In this document: piece by piece, positions 6,190 to 8,165 of the stretch
How the letters are laid out: each line of letters starts with the position of its first letter
How positions within the stretch are numbered: the stretch's first letter is position 1
From: Anaerolineae bacterium
GTDB taxonomy: Bacteria; Chloroflexota; Anaerolineae; JAFGEY01
Assembly: GCA_016929205.1 (NCBI GenBank)
Contig: JAFGJF010000454.1
Coordinates: forward strand, 1-8,165
DNA: 8,165 nucleotides
Reading direction: 5' to 3'
The notes under the pieces: generated by a model
Told to the model about the DNA's origin: nothing
Seen by the model: the letters and a program-made list of their open reading frames with translations, nothing else
The model's database searches: none
Made by a program: the position numbers and the translations under genes

Positions 6190-7464
6190 ATGTCACGTCA
6201 AAATTCTCCAGATCAACTTGATACCCCGGGTGGGCCAACGCCTGCTGGCTGCTTCGATTATTGGCTACACGAAACAGATGTCAATTGTCTCAGTCATCTG
6301 CCGGCGTCAGACCGGATCAAGGCGGCGCATGCCCTGAACGGTGCGAGCATCACCGCATTCTTTACCGGTCATTATACCGACGCTGAACGTTGCAGCCGAG
6401 AGGCAAACACTATCTACGCCAAGCTGAACTGCCAGACGGGAATCGCCCAAAGTAGCGCCATCCTGTCTGCGTTAACCTTTCTTCGAGGCGAGTTTGCCAC
6501 AGCAAGAACGCTCCTTGCACAAGCCTTGGCCATTGTCACAGAGACGGGCGACGGACAGATGCGCCAATCCTGGCCCTTTAGATGCAACATCCAGATAGTC
6601 CTCAACAAACTGTGTGAGCACACGACAAACAAAAGCCTTGATGAGAACACACACCGTTGTGGAGAAAAAGCAGATTGCGTAGCCAAAACCAATATCCCGA
6701 CAAGAATCGACAGGTTCCGGATAAAATGGCAGCTCGGTGCCGGCGATCTGGTCACCGTCTACCTGGCCTACGACCCGGATAGCGGGCGTGACGTAGCCCT
6801 GAGATTGGTGAATCCAGCTTATATCGATCTCGAAGCCGAAACACGATCAGCCGAGTTGAGCGTCAAACTGGCGCATCCGGCCATCCCCGAATGTTATGGT
6901 TACTATGAAACGCCAAGGTACACCTATACCGTGGTCGAGTTCATTGACGGCCAGGATCTGGAAACCATGCTCTGGCAACACAAGGGATTCTTGGCCGAAC
7001 AGGACGTGATCGAATGGGCCGTTCAGATATGCGGTGCCCTGGCCTATCTACACCGCCAGGAACCCCACCCGCTCATCTTTCGCGATATGAAACCATCGAG
7101 CGTGATGGTCGATCGTCATGGGAAAGTACATCTGACCGACTTTAACCTCATGGAACCCTGCCAGGCTGGTCGGGAGCAAGCATGCTTTGGCACAGTGGGC
7201 TATACGCCGCCGGAACAATACCTGGGATACGCCGACGCTCGCAGCGACGTCTTTGCTCTCGGAGCGACGCTGCACTACCTGCTCACGCGCCGCGACCCGC
7301 GCCAAGAGAGGCCTTTTTCTTTCCACGACGCGCCGCCGCGATCCCTCAACCCGGCGATTTCGGTCACACTGGGAAACGTGATCCTGAAAGCAGTCGAACA
7401 ACATCCAGAGGATCGCTATCAGAGTGTCAACGAAATGAGGGCAGCCTTGTTGGCTTGCCCGTGA
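6190..7464 (+). CDS. TPR-containing Ser/Thr protein kinase-like protein, probable pseudokinase
   Basis: The ATG follows the regulator's TAG with no gap, so translation is probably coupled. Residues about 45-121 form TPR-like helices (FFTGHYTDAE, FLRGEFATARTLLAQAL). A cysteine-containing linker follows, and residues 176-424 are a Hanks-type kinase fold. Family marks are FRDMKPSS (297-304), GTVGYTPPEQY (334-344), ARSDVFALGATLHYLLT (350-366) and EDRYQSVNEMRAAL. Key residues have changed: the glycine loop is GAGDLV with its third Gly now Val188, the VAIK lysine is Arg205, the helix-C Glu aligns with Ser220, the catalytic-loop Asn is Ser304 and DFG is DFN (317-319). The catalytic Asp299, Lys301 and metal-binding Asp317 remain. 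I infer a catalytically weak or dead scaffold, perhaps an ATP-sensing or binding partner of the upstream regulator. There is no transmembrane or extracellular domain. An unusual active kinase is the alternative. Confidence 0.88.
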   Translation: MSRQNSPDQLDTPGGPTPAGCFDYWLHETDVNCLSHLPASDRIKAAHALNGASITAFFTGHYTDAERCSREANTIYAKLNCQTGIAQSSAILSALTFLRGEFATARTLLAQALAIVTETGDGQMRQSWPFRCNIQIVLNKLCEHTTNKSLDENTHRCGEKADCVAKTNIPTRIDRFRIKWQLGAGDLVTVYLAYDPDSGRDVALRLVNPAYIDLEAETRSAELSVKLAHPAIPECYGYYETPRYTYTVVEFIDGQDLETMLWQHKGFLAEQDVIEWAVQICGALAYLHRQEPHPLIFRDMKPSSVMVDRHGKVHLTDFNLMEPCQAGREQACFGTVGYTPPEQYLGYADARSDVFALGATLHYLLTRRDPRQERPFSFHDAPPRSLNPAISVTLGNVILKAVEQHPEDRYQSVNEMRAALLACP

Positions 7465-7466
7465 AA

Positions 7467-7488
7467 GAGCATCGACGCCAAGATGCTC
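7467..7488 (+). other. Hairpin immediately after the kinase-like gene
   Basis: GAGCATC (7467-7473) and GATGCTC (7482-7488) form a perfect 7-bp stem with an 8-base loop, starting three bases after the stop codon. No T-run follows, so it may act as an mRNA 3' stabiliser or weak terminator. Its arms resemble sequence at 8072-8088 and could instead be a mobile-element remnant. Confidence 0.4.
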
Positions 7489-7630
7489 CTATCCTACTCA
7501 ACCACCGACAAAAATGTGTCCAGCGCCTCTGTGAACACAGATTGTATATCCTGATACTGGTTGATAGCCGCCATCACTCCATCGTCCCCTTTCATTTTCT
7601 TCCCAGGCTCTGTTATCCTACCACATTCTA

Positions 7631-7649
7631 CCTGACATCTACTGTCAGG
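7631..7649. promoter_or_regulatory. Palindrome CCTGACA-N5-TGTCAGG
   Basis: This is a perfect 7-bp inverted repeat with a 5-base spacer, about 145 bp upstream of the transporter start. The arm length and spacing fit a dimeric repressor operator. A hairpin in RNA is the alternative. No regulator gene is adjacent to the transporter in the window. Confidence 0.35.
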
Positions 7650-7690
7650 ATTTCACTGGAATCTCGCTCACACTAAAGTCTGATTTCCCA

Positions 7691-7708
7691 ATACGAGGAA
7701 TATCGTAT
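7691..7708. promoter_or_regulatory. Palindrome ATACGA-N6-TCGTAT
   Basis: This is a perfect 6-bp inverted repeat with a 6-base spacer, 87 bp upstream of the transporter ATG. It overlaps the left arm of a wider GTATAG/CTATAC pair. The size and place fit an operator for the transporter gene, for example a TetR- or MarR-type site, but this is inference from symmetry only. Confidence 0.3.
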
Positions 7709-7779
7709 AGACAACTGTGCAACAATATGATAGGCTATACCATATGCGTATCACACAATAGCGTGTTTTTCCACCTTTT

Positions 7780-7783
7780 GGAG
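7780..7783 (+). promoter_or_regulatory. Ribosome-binding site of the transporter gene
   Basis: GGAG within TTTTGGAGTC lies 11 bases before the ATG at 7795. The spacing is slightly long but usable, and it supports this ATG as the start. Confidence 0.5.
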
Positions 7784-7794
7784 TCACACCACTT

Positions 7795-8091
7795 ATGGGG
7801 ACTGATCACAAGCGCCCTGCCGGAATGCCCGCCTTTGTCATCATCTGGATCGGACAGATTGTCTCGCTGCTAGGTACTGCAATGAGCCAATTCGCGCTGA
7901 CGCTGTGGACCTACGAAACAACGGGCAAAGCGACGCCGTTGGCGATGGTAGCGTTTTTCTTTGTCGTTCCTCAAGTGGTTCTGGGCCCCCTGGTCGGCGT
8001 GTTGGTAGATCGCAGCAATCGCAAGTTGATGATGCTGCTCAGCGATCTCGCTGCGGGCCTGGTCACTGATGGTGAAAGGAGCATCTTGTAA
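7795..8091 (+). pseudogene. MFS efflux-type transporter, N-terminal part only (truncated)
   Basis: The first 89-91 residues match the N-terminus of major facilitator proteins of the macrolide/enterobactin-exporter kind. FVIIWIGQIVSLLGTAMSQFAL is the first membrane helix and ATPLAMVAFFFVVPQVVLGPLVGVLV the second. GVLVDRSNRK (68-77) is MFS motif A in the loop between helices 2 and 3. LLSDLAAGL follows as in relatives, and then the frame runs into GERSIL and stops at 8089-8091. A complete protein would have about 400-430 residues and 12 helices, so this copy cannot transport. The break near 8061-8070 coincides with sequence of a different character, suggesting interruption by a mobile element. 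The remainder of the gene may lie beyond the window. The native substrate cannot be told. Confidence 0.75.
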
Positions 8092-8165
8092 ATTTGTCAA
8101 ATCGGGGATAAGGAATGGTGAACAGGCAGGGGGCAGCAAGCGCGTCAAAAATGCGTTTTTTGAAA
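8062..8165. mobile_element. Possible end of an insertion sequence interrupting the transporter gene
   Basis: From about 8062-8070 on, transporter coding stops and no gene is evident. The stretch GTGAAAGGAGCATCTTG (8072-8088) recurs in inverted or near-direct form at 7461-7490. A minus-strand TTGACA (8095-8100) points outward, as in many insertion-sequence ends. TCAAAAA (8145-8151) and TTTTTGA (8157-8163) form a hairpin. No transposase is visible and the other end lies outside the window, so this is inference from the truncation and the repeat. Confidence 0.35.

Larger units (their letters stand above)
7465..7794. other. Intergenic region with small palindromes, no gene
   Basis: No convincing reading frame lies in these 330 bases. 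The region is richer in A+T and in pyrimidine runs than the genes around it. It contains the hairpin at 7467-7488, palindromes at 7631-7649 and 7691-7708, and a wider inverted pair GTATAG (7705-7710) / CTATAC (7735-7740). A TATGAT (7727-7732) could serve as a -10 box for the transporter gene, but no matching -35 was found. Confidence 0.6.

Noticed and set aside
6190..7464. Active AfsK/PknB-type Ser/Thr kinase as the product name
   Set aside because: Substitutions at the VAIK Lys, helix-C Glu, catalytic-loop Asn and DFG Gly make a standard active kinase unlikely, so 'kinase-like, probable pseudokinase' is used.
7467..7488. Intrinsic terminator for the regulator-kinase operon
   Set aside because: The 7-bp stem is real but no U-run follows, so it does not meet the usual criteria. 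It is listed only as a hairpin.
7182..7676. Plus-strand open frame running past the kinase stop into the intergenic region
   Set aside because: Its first half is an out-of-frame reading of the kinase C-lobe and the rest lacks a domain or coding character. It is not a credible small gene.

Overview
The window reads like a stretch of a Chloroflexota genome (Anaerolineae/Caldilineae type), with medium-high GC. This is an inference from gene style: a very long BTAD/STAND/TPR regulator, a Ser/Thr-kinase-like protein of the 'FRDxKPSN ... DARSD ... ALGATLHxLLT' type, a GAF histidine kinase and TGTGCTATAAT-like promoters. No rRNA, tRNA or housekeeping gene is present to confirm it. No CRISPR array or RNA gene was seen.

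Left part, minus strand (1-2408). A cytoplasmic GAF-domain histidine kinase (1014-2408) is followed, in the same direction, by a class I SAM-dependent methyltransferase (204-898). The methyltransferase reading frame breaks by one base near position 341. Its expected C-terminus continues in another frame to a stop at 204-206. Further left lies a short piece that again looks like a methyltransferase SAM-binding motif (19-219), probably a gene fragment.

Centre. The 265-bp divergent intergenic region (2409-2673) holds two minus-strand extended -10 elements, a plus-strand TATAAT, a 7-bp inverted repeat and, just before the regulator's start codon, three direct repeats with an exact 11-bp period built on CGTCAC. 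Such 11-bp phasing is the classic binding pattern of SARP/AfsR and OmpR/PhoB winged-helix regulators.

Right part, plus strand (2674-7464). A 1171-residue AfsR-like regulator (winged helix, BTAD, NB-ARC/STAND ATPase, TPRs) ends in TAG and the next base begins the ATG of a TPR + protein-kinase-like protein of 424 residues. The pair recalls the Streptomyces AfsK-AfsR kinase-regulator couple. However, the kinase domain has lost the VAIK lysine, the helix-C glutamate, the catalytic-loop asparagine, the DFG glycine and one glycine-loop glycine, so it is best read as a pseudokinase. My main proposal is a translationally coupled 'AfsR-like STAND regulator + TPR-pseudokinase' module that may regulate itself through the 11-bp repeats, with an orphan histidine kinase divergent to it.

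Far right (7465-8165). A 330-bp intergenic stretch with several small palindromes precedes an MFS efflux-type transporter. Its family resemblance stops after about 89-91 residues near 8061-8070. The remaining ~100 bases look foreign to it and may be the end of an insertion sequence continuing beyond the window.
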